Shown here: positions 43,443 through 51,982 of the stretch, piece by piece
Layout: every line of letters begins with the position of its first letter
Position numbering within the stretch: position 1 is the first letter of the stretch
Assembly (NCBI GenBank): GCA_039815685.1
Contig: JBCBYV010000005.1
Coordinates: forward strand, 1 to 64,000
Direction of reading: 5' to 3'
Length of the DNA stretch: 64,000 bases
Source of the DNA: Thermohalobaculum sp039815685
GTDB taxonomy: Bacteria > Pseudomonadota > Alphaproteobacteria > Rhodobacterales > Rhodobacteraceae
Position numbers and translations under genes: made by a program
The notes under the pieces: generated by a model
Databases searched by the model: none
The model's input: the letters and a program-made list of their open reading frames with translations, nothing else
Told to the model about the DNA's origin: nothing

Positions 43443-43709
43443 TCAGTTCGCCTCGAAGCCGGCGTTGTAGCCGCGCTGATAGGCGGCTTCCTTGTCCTTC
43501 TGCACCTTGTCGGTGATCAGGCCGCCGGCGAGACCCGCGCCTGCACCGATCGCGGCACCGAGGCCCGCATTGCCTGCGATCGCGCCTATGATTGCACCAC
43601 CCGCAGCACCCGCCGCCGAACCCGTCAGCGCCCGCTGCTCGGTGTCGCTGAGACCGGCACAGCCCGAGAGCAGGCCGAGGATGGCGATGGCGATAACCGT
43701 CTTCTTCAT
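43443..43709 (-). CDS. Glycine-zipper lipoprotein
   Basis: An 88-residue envelope protein. The lipoprotein signal MKKTVIAIAILGLLSGC places the acylated cysteine at residue 17. The middle is a glycine-zipper helix (SAAGAAGGAIIGAIAGNAGLGAAIGAGAGLAGG in outline), then a charged tail (VQKDKEAAYQRGYNAGFEAN). The ATG at 43709 has GAGGAG six bases upstream. Resembles small Gly-zipper proteins of the outer membrane; function unknown. Probably co-transcribed with the Rap1a-like gene 29 bp upstream. Confidence 0.85.
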   Translation of the reverse strand: MKKTVIAIAILGLLSGCAGLSDTEQRALTGSAAGAAGGAIIGAIAGNAGLGAAIGAGAGLAGGLITDKVQKDKEAAYQRGYNAGFEAN

Positions 43710-43738
43710 GGCTCTCTCCTCATATCCGTTGCCGCGGC

Positions 43739-44146
43739 TCAGCCGCAGGGAAATTCCGAATTGGCCCAACGCATCAGACCCTCGATCGCCGGCAGGCCGA
43801 GCGAGCCGTCCGTCGCCTGCGCCCAGTTCAGGAAGGCGACCACGGCCGCATCGCGCGACGGCGGCGGCGAGGGCAGGCAGTAGAACCCGCCCGTCTCGGA
43901 GGGCTTGATCGCGGCCTCGTGCATCTGGTGCACTCCGACGATGTATCCGTGACACATATGGATCGCGGAGGCGTAGGCCGCGTCCTGCACCTTCACGTTG
44001 CAGAGATCGACGAGGTCGCTCACATCCACGATCAGATAATCGTCGTCATCCGCAGCACCCGCATCGGCCAGCGCGACGGGCGCGGCGAGCAGCGTGGCGA
44101 ACCCTAATGTCGCGGCGAGAAATCTGTTCTTGCGCCAGATGGTCAT
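43739..44146 (-). CDS. Rap1a/Tai-like secreted protein
   Basis: A 135-residue protein with a Sec signal (FLAATLGFATLLAAPVALADA). The mature part has the cysteine pattern of the Rap1a immunity-type fold: CNVKVQDAAYASAIHMCHGYIVGV, FYCLPSPP and a C-terminal SEFPCG; four cysteines could form two disulfides. Rap1a proteins protect Serratia from a T6SS amidase, but stand-alone relatives are common and no effector gene is present here. The ATG at 44146 has GGAGG seven bases upstream. Confidence 0.75.
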   Translation of the reverse strand: MTIWRKNRFLAATLGFATLLAAPVALADAGAADDDDYLIVDVSDLVDLCNVKVQDAAYASAIHMCHGYIVGVHQMHEAAIKPSETGGFYCLPSPPPSRDAAVVAFLNWAQATDGSLGLPAIEGLMRWANSEFPCG

Positions 44147-44306
44147 CACAATCCCTCCAGTTTCATAGTCATGCGCCGCCGGTCACGGGGCAGCGGGACA
44201 GCCGGTGAGACTGCATTTCGACCGATAGCCGGCTGAATGTCCACGGCTTTCACGATGCAGCAGGCGGATGGCCATGCGCAGCACCGCCGCCCGGTTCGCG
44301 AGACTT

Positions 44307-44334
44307 GCGGGCAGGCGGCATCCCGCCTGCCCGC
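44307..44334 (-). terminator. Hairpin downstream of the PQ-loop-like gene
   Basis: 12-bp perfect stem GCGGGCAGGCGG / CCGCCTGCCCGC, loop CATC, starting seven bases after the stop codon. It lacks a T-run. Confidence 0.65.
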
Positions 44335-44341
44335 CCCTCGC

Positions 44342-44686
44342 TCACAACGTCAAACCGATGGGCGGCTTGCTGAAGGTGATCACGACCGCATCGCGCCGAC
44401 CGCGCGCGACATCCTGGCGCGAAAGCCTCAGCAGCAGGCCGAGATCGATCACGCAAACCGCAAGGTTCCAGGAGTAGAGGAGGATGAGGTAGCTGAAGGC
44501 GTCCGACATCTGCCAGTCGATGACCCGGGCAGACAGCCCCAGCAGATAACCGACCACCGTGCAGATCACGAAGGCCGCGCTCTTCCCGCTCGGCTGCCGC
44601 GTCAGAACCATGGTGAAGATCGACCAGTACCAGCCGAGCGAGAAGCAGCTCAGCATCATGGCTTCGAGTATCTCGGTCACGCTCAT
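44342..44686 (-). CDS. Small PQ-loop-like membrane protein
   Basis: A 114-residue inner-membrane protein with three hydrophobic segments (about 8-27, 37-55 and 63-86). SLGWYWSIFTMVLTRQPSGKSAAFVICTVVGYLLGL resembles the repeat of PQ-loop/SemiSWEET-like proteins, which are three-helix units that dimerise. The substrate is unknown. GGTGAGAG precedes the ATG at 44686. Divergent from the LysR gene across 150 bp. Confidence 0.65.
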   Translation of the reverse strand: MSVTEILEAMMLSCFSLGWYWSIFTMVLTRQPSGKSAAFVICTVVGYLLGLSARVIDWQMSDAFSYLILLYSWNLAVCVIDLGLLLRLSRQDVARGRRDAVVITFSKPPIGLTL

Positions 44687-44836
44687 CTCTCACCCCCACC
44701 CGTCGCCGCTGTCCAATGCCGGGACCGTACGCCTCACCCTTGGCCGTTGTAGATGAACGAGTTTTGGAAGGACTGTTCATTTTGTTACAGTCTCCGAAAG
44801 GGGCTCGCGGTACGCAGGGGAAACCGGAGGAGCGCC

Positions 44837-45730
44837 ATGACGAACTGGGACGACTACCGCTATCTCCTTGCGGTCGATGACAATGGCAGCCTTGCCGGCG
44901 CCGCCCGGGCGCTCGGCGTCAGCCACCCGACGGTCAGCCGCCGCGTAGGCGAACTCGAGCGATCCTTGGCCACCTGCCTGCTCGACCGCACGGCCGAAAG
45001 CATGCGCCTGACCCCTGCGGGCCAGCGCGTCTCCGAGGAAGCGCGCGTGCTCGCGAAGGTCGCGCGGCTCATCGAGCTCAAGGCGGCGGATGGCGAGGCG
45101 GAGGAGCTCTGCCGCGTCTGCATCACCGCCTCGGAAGGCATCGCCTACTCGCTGCTGACCCCCCTCCTCGCCGCCTTCCAGCATGAGCGGCCCGAGATCG
45201 CGGTCGACCTTCTGATCGGCAACCGGCCTGCCAAGATCCGGCTTGGGGAGGCGGATATCGCGCTTCGCATGGGCGACCCGGTGGACGACAATCTTGTGGG
45301 CCGGCGCATCGGCACCGCCCGCCTCGGCCTCTTTGGCCATGAAAGCTACCTCGCACGGGCGGGCGTGCCGCTCGGCGTCGAGGACCTGCCGCGCCACGCG
45401 ATCATCGAGAGCACGGGCGACATCGCCGATCTCGCCCAGGCACGCTGGCTTCGCGAGCATGCGGCTGGCGCCCGCATCGCGGCCTCATCGAACTCGATCC
45501 TGAACCAGCTCAGCGCGCTTCGAGCGGGCTTCGGGCTCGTTGCGATGCCGACCTATCTCACGGCGGACCTCGCCGGGGCGCGGCGGCTCCTCCGCAACGC
45601 CTATGACCCGGATATCGATGTCTGGCTCCTCTCCGAGCCGAAGCGGCGGGACCGGCCAGAGGTGCGCGCCCTCCTCGATTTCCTGTTCGAGCGTGCACCC
45701 GGCCGGCTCTGCCTGATGGCAGGGCGCTGA
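44837..45730 (+). CDS. LysR-family transcriptional regulator
   Basis: A 297-residue regulator. The N-terminal winged helix is WDDYRYLLAVDDNGSLAGAARALGVSHPTVSRRVGELE, followed by the linker helix and a two-lobe effector domain (VCITASEGIAYSLLTPLL, PTYLTADL). The ATG at 44837 has GGAGGAG upstream; the frame to 44753 is not used. It precedes the CoA-transferase genes on the same strand and is divergent from the PQ-loop-like gene; either could be its target. Confidence 0.9.
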   Translation: MTNWDDYRYLLAVDDNGSLAGAARALGVSHPTVSRRVGELERSLATCLLDRTAESMRLTPAGQRVSEEARVLAKVARLIELKAADGEAEELCRVCITASEGIAYSLLTPLLAAFQHERPEIAVDLLIGNRPAKIRLGEADIALRMGDPVDDNLVGRRIGTARLGLFGHESYLARAGVPLGVEDLPRHAIIESTGDIADLAQARWLREHAAGARIAASSNSILNQLSALRAGFGLVAMPTYLTADLAGARRLLRNAYDPDIDVWLLSEPKRRDRPEVRALLDFLFERAPGRLCLMAGR

Positions 45731-45801
45731 TCCCCGAAAGGTGACCGCCGGCTTTTCATTCCGGGACCCGTCGCTAAGCTGGGGTCAAACGGGGGATAGC
45801 C

Positions 45802-46455
45802 ATGAAGCGAGCCATCAAACCCACCGAAGCGGCAGCCCTGATCCCGGACGGCGCCACGGTCCTGATCGGCGGCTTCATGGGCGTCGGCAGCCCCCACCGG
45901 CTGATCGATGCCATGGTCCGGCGCGGCCTGCGCGACCTCACCGTCATCGCGAACGACACCGCCTGGCCCGGCAACGGCATCGGCAAGCTCGTGACCGCGA
46001 AGGCGATCAGGCGCCTCGTCGCCAGCCATATCGGCCTCAACCCCGAGACACAGGCCCAGATGATCGCGGGCGAGATGGAGGTCGAGCTCGTCCCCCAGGG
46101 CACGCTTGTCGAGCGCATCCGGGCCGCCGGCTACGGCCTTGGCGGCGTGCTGACCGCGACGGGCATCGGCACACCGGTGGAGGACGGCAAGCAGCGCGTC
46201 GAGGTCGAGGGCAAGCCCTACCTTGTCGAGACCCCGCTCCGGGGCGACTTCGCGCTCGTGGCAGCGCGGCAGGCGGACTATGTGGGCAATCTCGAATACT
46301 CGCTCACCGCCCACAACTTTAACCCCATCATGGCCATGGCGGCGGAGACGGTGATCGCCGAGCCGCATTTCGTCGTGCCCCTCGGCGTCATCCCGCCGGA
46401 CAACGTCAAGACGCCGGGCGTGATCGTGGACCACCTGATCGAAAGGGGGAGCTGA
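45802..46455 (+). CDS. CoA-transferase family I, subunit A
   Basis: The alpha subunit (217 residues) of a two-subunit 3-oxoacid or acetate/acetoacetate CoA-transferase. GATVLIGGFMGVGSPHRLIDAMV near the N-terminus and GTPVEDGKQRVEVEGKPYLVETPL are typical of this subunit. It acts with the next gene to move CoA between acids in the cytoplasm. GGGGGATAGCC precedes the ATG. The acid specificity cannot be read from sequence. Confidence 0.9.
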   Translation: MKRAIKPTEAAALIPDGATVLIGGFMGVGSPHRLIDAMVRRGLRDLTVIANDTAWPGNGIGKLVTAKAIRRLVASHIGLNPETQAQMIAGEMEVELVPQGTLVERIRAAGYGLGGVLTATGIGTPVEDGKQRVEVEGKPYLVETPLRGDFALVAARQADYVGNLEYSLTAHNFNPIMAMAAETVIAEPHFVVPLGVIPPDNVKTPGVIVDHLIERGS

Positions 46456-47120
46456 TGCTCGACACCGCCCAGAACCCCAAGGAGCTGATCGCCCGGCGCG
46501 TGGCGCTCGAGGTGAAGCCAGACACGCTCGTCAATCTCGGCATCGGGCTGCCCAGCATGGTCGCGAACTACCTGCCTGAAGGCGTGCAGGTCTTCTTCCA
46601 GGCGGAGAACGGGGTGATCGGCCTCGGCGCCCGCCCGCCCGAAGGGATGGAGGACCCGAACCTCACCGATGCGGGCGGCGGGTTCGTCACGGCCGTGCCG
46701 GGAGCGGCTTCCATCGACAGCGCGATCAGCTTCGGGCTCATCCGCGGCGGGCATCTCGACATGACCGTGCTTGGCGGCCTTCAGGTCGATGAGCGCGGCT
46801 ACCTCGCCAACTGGATGGTCCCGGGCAAGATGGTGCCCGGCATGGGCGGGGCGATGGACCTGGTGATGGGCGCGAAGCGGGTGGTGGTGGCGATGGTCCA
46901 CGCCCAGAAGGGCACCTCCAAGATCGTGCCGGAATGCACCCTGCCCCTCACGGCGATGCGCCGCGTCAGCCTGATCGTCACCGATATGTGCGTGATCGAG
47001 CCGACCGAAGCGGGCCTTGTCCTAAAGGAACGCGCGCCCGGGGTGAGCGTGGACGACATCGCCGCCGCTACCGAAGCCCGCCTGATCGTCCACGACACCG
47101 TGCCTGAGATGCCGGTCTGA
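46455..47120 (+). CDS. CoA-transferase family I, subunit B
   Basis: The beta subunit (221 residues), containing the catalytic glutamate in FQAENGVIGLG that forms the CoA-thioester intermediate. The LVNLGIGLPSMVANYLPEGV start and GGHLDMTVLGGLQVDERG confirm the family. The ATG overlaps the subunit A stop by one base (TGATG). 275 bp of gene-free sequence follow before the convergent TRAP permease; nothing was recognised there. Confidence 0.92.
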   Translation: MLDTAQNPKELIARRVALEVKPDTLVNLGIGLPSMVANYLPEGVQVFFQAENGVIGLGARPPEGMEDPNLTDAGGGFVTAVPGAASIDSAISFGLIRGGHLDMTVLGGLQVDERGYLANWMVPGKMVPGMGGAMDLVMGAKRVVVAMVHAQKGTSKIVPECTLPLTAMRRVSLIVTDMCVIEPTEAGLVLKERAPGVSVDDIAAATEARLIVHDTVPEMPV

Positions 47121-47395
47121 GCCACCCGCATTCTCGCCACCCTCGCGCCCGCACCCACCCACGTCAGCGTAGGCCGCCGGGTATGAACATTTACCGAACA
47201 TCGCTGACTGCTGAGCGGAGGTCGGTGCGAAGACGCTCTGAACTTCAGCAGGGCTGCAGCCTTGGGATGATCAGCCGGGAGAGCCCTGAGACCGCAGGCA
47301 AAATGGAGAGATGGTGCGGAAGGGTCCGGCGACGCTTGTGACGGGTTGCATAGGTCGAAGGCCCGACCGGACCGTACTCGTGTGTCCCGCAGTCG

Positions 47396-49219
47396 TCAGA
47401 GGATATCGAGGGGGGCGAAGAGGAGGCCGAGGCCCGCGACAAGCTGTGCCAGGCGCCATGCCGGGCTGCGTGTGCCGATCACCGCATGGCTCACCAGCGC
47501 GAGCGCGAGGGCGAGCTTCGCCGCGGCCAGAAGCGTCAGACCCGGGCTGCTCGCGAGCTCCAGGATCCAGGGGTTCGCGACCATGCCTAGGGGGATGAGG
47601 TAGAGGCCCATGCCCAGCGCCATCGCCGTCAGCGCCACGCGCAGCCAGTTCTCCCCCACCATCCCCGCCGCGATGAAGACCGCCCCGCAGACCGGCGGCG
47701 TGATGGTTGAGAGGAGCGCGAACCAGAAGACGAAGAGATGCGCCTGCAGGGGCTCGAGCCCAAGCTCGATCAGCGCGGGCCCGGCGACCGAGACGCAGAT
47801 CACATAGGCCGCCGTCGTCGGCACCTCCATGCCGAGCACCAGGCAGGCAAGCGCGGTCAGCAGGAGTGCCGGCCACAGCATGCCCCCGCTGCCCGAGAGG
47901 ATCAGCGAGGTGATTTTCACACCGAGCCCGGTGATCGACAGCACCCCGATCACCAGCGAGGCGCAGAGGATGATGGAGGCGATCAGCGCGACCTGTCGCC
48001 CAGCCGCGAGACAGGCGGCGGTCGCTCGCGCCAGCGCCTCCCGCGGCTCGATCCGGAGCGCGCCATCGGGCAGGAGCAGCACCGCGCCTGCGAGGATGGC
48101 GAGGCAGGCCGCGTATTGCGGCGTGAACCCCGCGGCGAACATGGCGCCCAGCAGAATGGCGAAGGGGACGGCGAAGAAGGCGGAGGTGATCGCCACGGCG
48201 CGCGCATCCGGCTGGTCCTCGGCCCGAAGCCCCGGCAGGGGACGGCGCGCCGCAAAGGCGTCGATGCCGATCCAGACGGCGAAGAAGTAGAGGAGCGCAG
48301 GCGGCAGGGCGGCTGCCATGATCGCCTCGTAGGGCACGCCCGTAAGCTCCACCATCACGAAGGCGCCGGCGCCCATCAGCGGCGGCATGATCTGCCCACC
48401 GGAGGAGGCCACGGCCTCGACCGCGCCGGCCAGCCGCCTTGGATAGCCGAGCCGCGTCATGGCGGGCAGCGTGATCGCGCCGGTGGAGGCGACATTCGCG
48501 GAGGCGGATCCCGAGATCGAGCCGAAGAGCGCGGAGGAAAGCACCGAGACCTTCGCCGCACCGCCCGAGAGGCGCCCGGCCGCCGCGGCGGCGACGTTCA
48601 TGAAGCCCTGCCCGGCCTGCCCTGCATTCAGTACCGCGCCGAAGATCACGAAGACCGCGACGACGTTCACCGAGACGCCGGTGAGCGAACCCCAGAGCCC
48701 GCCCTCAGCGATCACAAGCGTGCCGAGGAAGCTCGCAAGCGGCGTACCCGAATGCCCGAACTCGCCCGGGATATGCTGCCCGAAGAGCCCGTAAAGGAGT
48801 GCCGCCAGCGCGACCAGCGGAAGCGGCCAGCCGATGGCCCGCCGCGCCCCCTCGAGCACGACGACGATCAGCACCGCCGCCACCGCAACTTGGAAATCTC
48901 CCTCGAGAAAGCCGTATTGATCGCCGAGCGCATCATGGCCCGCCGCGATCCAGAGACAGGCGGCGATCCCGAAACCCGCCAGCACCCACCCGCTCGCCGC
49001 CATCATCGGCCCGCGCGCACCGAGGATCAGTACGAAGGGCAGCGCCAGCGCCATGTGGATCGGCCGCGCCACGAGGTTCGGCACGAGCCCCGAGAAGACC
49101 AGCGCGAGATGGAAGACGATGACCGCGAGCCCGAGCATCGCCCAGGGCCAGCCGGCGGCCGCGCCGAGAACCCCGGGCGCCGCCGTCGCGGCGGCCCGGG
49201 GCTCGGCCAGATCGCTCAC
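47396..49219 (-). CDS. TRAP transporter fused permease (DctQ-DctM, TAXI type)
   Basis: A 607-residue inner-membrane protein that fuses the small and large TRAP permease subunits. About 16-18 hydrophobic helices; the DctM-like core includes GSISGSASANVASTGAITLPAMTRLG, a pattern found in fused 4TM/12TM permeases that pair with TAXI receptors. It drives sodium- or proton-coupled uptake of an organic acid. GTG start overlapping the receptor stop (GTGA). Confidence 0.92.
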   Translation of the reverse strand: MSDLAEPRAAATAAPGVLGAAAGWPWAMLGLAVIVFHLALVFSGLVPNLVARPIHMALALPFVLILGARGPMMAASGWVLAGFGIAACLWIAAGHDALGDQYGFLEGDFQVAVAAVLIVVVLEGARRAIGWPLPLVALAALLYGLFGQHIPGEFGHSGTPLASFLGTLVIAEGGLWGSLTGVSVNVVAVFVIFGAVLNAGQAGQGFMNVAAAAAGRLSGGAAKVSVLSSALFGSISGSASANVASTGAITLPAMTRLGYPRRLAGAVEAVASSGGQIMPPLMGAGAFVMVELTGVPYEAIMAAALPPALLYFFAVWIGIDAFAARRPLPGLRAEDQPDARAVAITSAFFAVPFAILLGAMFAAGFTPQYAACLAILAGAVLLLPDGALRIEPREALARATAACLAAGRQVALIASIILCASLVIGVLSITGLGVKITSLILSGSGGMLWPALLLTALACLVLGMEVPTTAAYVICVSVAGPALIELGLEPLQAHLFVFWFALLSTITPPVCGAVFIAAGMVGENWLRVALTAMALGMGLYLIPLGMVANPWILELASSPGLTLLAAAKLALALALVSHAVIGTRSPAWRLAQLVAGLGLLFAPLDIL

Positions 49220-50169
49220 CGCTGCGCGTCGGTGAGCGTGATGCCAGCCTCATCGTAGTAGCGCTGCGCACCGGGATGGATCTGCCCCGTGATCGTCGCC
49301 ATCAGGCCTTCGTCCACGCTGCCCCACCAGGCCGCACCCTCGGCCATCCGGGCCTTCTCCTCCCAATAGGTCTTGGTGAGCTGATAGGCCGTCTCGTCGT
49401 CCATCTTGGTCGTGGTGTAGGCAACCACGGGCAGCGAGGTGGTCACGATCGGTGCGTCCTGCCCGCTATAGGTTCCGGCCGGGATCTCGATCCGCGTCCG
49501 CTTGGTCGCCGCGATCTGCTCCTCGTCGAAGGAGAGCACCGTGACACCCGTGGAGGCCGCCGCCTCGATCACATTCGGCGCGGGCCAGGACCCGGCGGTC
49601 ACGAAGGCGTCGATCTGCCCGTTCTTGAGCGCCGGAACCGCGTTCGAGAGCTCCACATCCGCAATCTCGACCTTCCCCTCGAGCCCGAAGAGGCCGAGAT
49701 ACTTCTCCCCCTCCCGCGCGCCGAACGACCCCTTGCCGAGGAGCAGCGTCTTTCCCTCGAGATCCGCGAAGGTCTCGACACCCGCATCCGCCCTCGCGAC
49801 GAAGTGCATCGTGAGGCTCGGGATCGGGAAGAGCGCGCGGATCTCGTCGAAGGCCGGGTCGCCCTTGCCTTCGAACATCGCCTTGCCGCCCTGGGCGAGA
49901 CGCACCAGCACCGGCGGCGTGGTGAAGACGTAGTCACCGCCGCGGGCCCGCACTTCCATCACGTTCTGGACCGAACCCTGGCTCTCCTCGACCGTCACGA
50001 TCACATCGCCATCCGTGCCCGCCTTCATCGCCTCCGCGATCTGCACGGCCATTTGGAAGTAGGACGAGGCGGACTTGGCCGACTTGTAGGTGACGCGCGT
50101 CTCGGCGGCGGCCGGCACGGCGGCCAGCGCGATGGCGCCCACGGCAAGGGCGGTGCGGATGAAGCTCAT
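49216..50169 (-). CDS. TRAP transporter TAXI-family solute receptor
   Basis: A 317-residue periplasmic receptor. Sec signal MSFIRTALAVGAIALAAVPAAA with cleavage before ETRVTYKSA. The TAXI fold is shown by QGSVQNVMEVRARGGDYVF, FPIPSLTMHFVARADAGVETFADLEGKTLLLG and NGQIDAFVTAGSWPAPNV. The ATG at 50169 has GGAGGATCACC upstream. The ligand is unknown, probably a carboxylate. Divergent from the UbiH-type gene. Confidence 0.9.
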   Translation of the reverse strand: MSFIRTALAVGAIALAAVPAAAETRVTYKSAKSASSYFQMAVQIAEAMKAGTDGDVIVTVEESQGSVQNVMEVRARGGDYVFTTPPVLVRLAQGGKAMFEGKGDPAFDEIRALFPIPSLTMHFVARADAGVETFADLEGKTLLLGKGSFGAREGEKYLGLFGLEGKVEIADVELSNAVPALKNGQIDAFVTAGSWPAPNVIEAAASTGVTVLSFDEEQIAATKRTRIEIPAGTYSGQDAPIVTTSLPVVAYTTTKMDDETAYQLTKTYWEEKARMAEGAAWWGSVDEGLMATITGQIHPGAQRYYDEAGITLTDAQR

Positions 50170-50298
50170 GGTGATCCTCCCGGGCTGAGGGCGCTGGCCC
50201 TCGGTTCTCGTTGGCCGAACGCTATGCATGGGCCGCGCAGCATCGCAATGGCAAAGGACCGCGTTGCCGCCTGTCTGCCAGGGGGCTACCTCTCAGGC

Positions 50299-51504
50299 AT
50301 GAACATGATCGAGACGGATATTCTGGTCGCCGGCGGCGGCATCGCGGGGCTGACGGCGGCGGCACGGCTCGCCTCGGAAGGGCTCGACGTCACCTGCGTC
50401 GATCCTCGACCGGCCGGCGGGGGGGAAGGCCACGCGGCAGACGAGCGGACGACGGCGTTCCTGATGCCCGCCATCGAGACCTTCCGCCACGCCGGCGCCT
50501 ACGCGGCCATGCAGCGTGTCGCCGAGCCGCTCTGGACCATGCGCATCGTCAACGTCTCCGGCTCACCGCTCCGCGTCCGATCCGAGGGGCGGTTCGAGGC
50601 GCGCGAATTGGGCGAGGCACCCTTCGGCTACAACATCCCGAACGAGGTTGCGCGAAAGGCCCTCGCCGCCGTCCTCGAGCGCGGGGAACGCGCGCGCTTC
50701 ATCGGGGGCACCGGCGTCGCCGCCGCCACGCGACAGGGCGCGGGCGTCACCGCCCTTCTCAGCGACGGCACTCGCGTCACCGCCCGCCTCCTCGTGGCCG
50801 CCGACGGCCGGGACAGCCCACTCGCCAAATCCGCCGGGATCGCGGCGCGGCGCTGGCGGCACGACCAGCGCGCCCTCGTCCTCACCGTCTCCCATGCCGA
50901 GCCTCATGAGGGCGTGTCGACCGAGATGCACCGCCCCGGTGGCCCGCTTGTCCTGGTGCCCCTGCCCGACCGGGACGGGCGCCACCGCTCCGCCGTGGTC
51001 TGGCTCGACACACCAACGCGCATGGACCGCCTCCTATCCCTCGATGACGCAGCACTCGGGACCGAGCTTACCGCCGACACGCTCGGCCTCTTCGGCCCCC
51101 TGACGCTCGAGGGACCGCGCGCAAGCTGGCCCATCGTCTCGCAACTCGCCCTCCGCTTTCACGCCCGCCGCATGGCGCTGGTCGGTGAGCCCGCGCATGT
51201 CGTCCCGCCCACCGGCGCGCAGGGCGCGAATATGGGCGTAGCGGATGCCGAAGCGCTCGCCCGCCTCGTCGCGGAAGCCAAGGAACAGGGGCGCGATATC
51301 GGCGCGGACAGCCTCCTCGCCCGCTACAGCCGCACTCGCCTCCCGGAAGTCACCGCGCGTGTCCTCGGCGTCAGCGCGCTGAACGGTGTCGTCCGCAGCC
51401 CCTTGGCGCCCGTGCAGGCGCTCCGCCGTCTCGGCCTCGGCGCCACCACCGGCCTCGCTCCTGTCCGTCGTTTCGTGATGCGTGCAGGGATGGGTGCCGG
51501 CTGA
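50299..51504 (+). CDS. UbiH/UbiF/COQ6-family FAD-dependent hydroxylase
   Basis: A 401-residue flavoprotein hydroxylase of the ubiquinone-biosynthesis family. FAD motifs: GxGxxG-type DILVAGGGIAGLTAAARLASEGL, mid-protein LLVAADGRDSP, and the second FAD site MALVGEPAHVVPPTGAQGANMGVADAEALA. It would hydroxylate a polyprenylated ring intermediate. ATG 50299 (or 50305); the ribosome site is weak. The position of hydroxylation (C5, C6 or C1) cannot be assigned. Confidence 0.87.
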   Translation: MNMIETDILVAGGGIAGLTAAARLASEGLDVTCVDPRPAGGGEGHAADERTTAFLMPAIETFRHAGAYAAMQRVAEPLWTMRIVNVSGSPLRVRSEGRFEARELGEAPFGYNIPNEVARKALAAVLERGERARFIGGTGVAAATRQGAGVTALLSDGTRVTARLLVAADGRDSPLAKSAGIAARRWRHDQRALVLTVSHAEPHEGVSTEMHRPGGPLVLVPLPDRDGRHRSAVVWLDTPTRMDRLLSLDDAALGTELTADTLGLFGPLTLEGPRASWPIVSQLALRFHARRMALVGEPAHVVPPTGAQGANMGVADAEALARLVAEAKEQGRDIGADSLLARYSRTRLPEVTARVLGVSALNGVVRSPLAPVQALRRLGLGATTGLAPVRRFVMRAGMGAG

Positions 51505-51652
51505 ACACTACACGCAACGGTCGAGACGCCCGCAGCTCTACCATCCTAAGGTTGCAAAATGCCCGCAACGCCCGCCCTGTTGCGCGATTTTGCTTAATGA
51601 CCGCACGCTGCCCGACTAATTTCGCGCCGGTGTATTGTGGATGGAGCCAGAC

Positions 51653-51763
51653 ATGCAGGACGGGACCCAGAGCCGCACGCGGTTCAAATCCTTCGTGATC
51701 GGTGGGCTTTGCGTGACCATTGCCGTGCTTTCGTTGTTTCTGATCCAGGGTTTCGTGGCCTGA
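51653..51763 (+). CDS. 36-residue single-span membrane peptide
   Basis: A very short gene: the product starts MQDGTQSRTRFKSF and continues with one hydrophobic helix (VIGGLCVTIAVLSLFLIQGF) ending VA. The ATG at 51653 has GGAG six bases upstream, and a terminator-like hairpin follows 30 bp after the stop. An ATG at 51641 would add four residues. Likely an inner-membrane peptide, perhaps an accessory subunit of a membrane complex; no function is known to me. Confidence 0.6.
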   Translation: MQDGTQSRTRFKSFVIGGLCVTIAVLSLFLIQGFVA

Positions 51764-51793
51764 ACCCTGCCTCACCCCGCCAGTATCAAACGC

Positions 51794-51820
51794 CGCCGCC
51801 GGGTCCGCCCCCCGGCGGCG
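51794..51820 (+). terminator. Terminator after the small membrane peptide
   Basis: Stem CGCCGCCGGG / CCCGGCGGCG with a 7-base loop, followed by CGCTTCGTTC, a weakly T-rich tail. Confidence 0.6.
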
Positions 51821-51860
51821 CGCTTCGTTCATGGGCCGCGATCCTGCCGCTGAAATGAGA

Positions 51861-51886
51861 GAGGGGCGCCCTTTCGGGCACCCCTC
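51861..51886 (-). terminator. nrdJ terminator
   Basis: Stem GAGGGGCGCCC / GGGCACCCCTC (one mismatch) with loop TTTC, about 97 bp beyond the nrdJ stop. On the minus strand it is followed by TCTCTCATTTC. It may serve both convergent units. Confidence 0.65.
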
Positions 51887-51982
51887 GGCAGCATCAGGTA
51901 CGGCTCTCGTTATGTCTGCTCGACAGTCTCGCCCGCGACCCTGATGGGTACCGGCGCCGGTGTGGGGCGGCGCCGATCTCGC

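Noticed and set aside
49276..50298. N-terminal extension of the UbiH-type protein over the TAXI receptor gene
   Set aside because: It is antisense to a clear receptor gene, and flavoprotein homology begins exactly at the ATG at 50299 or 50305.
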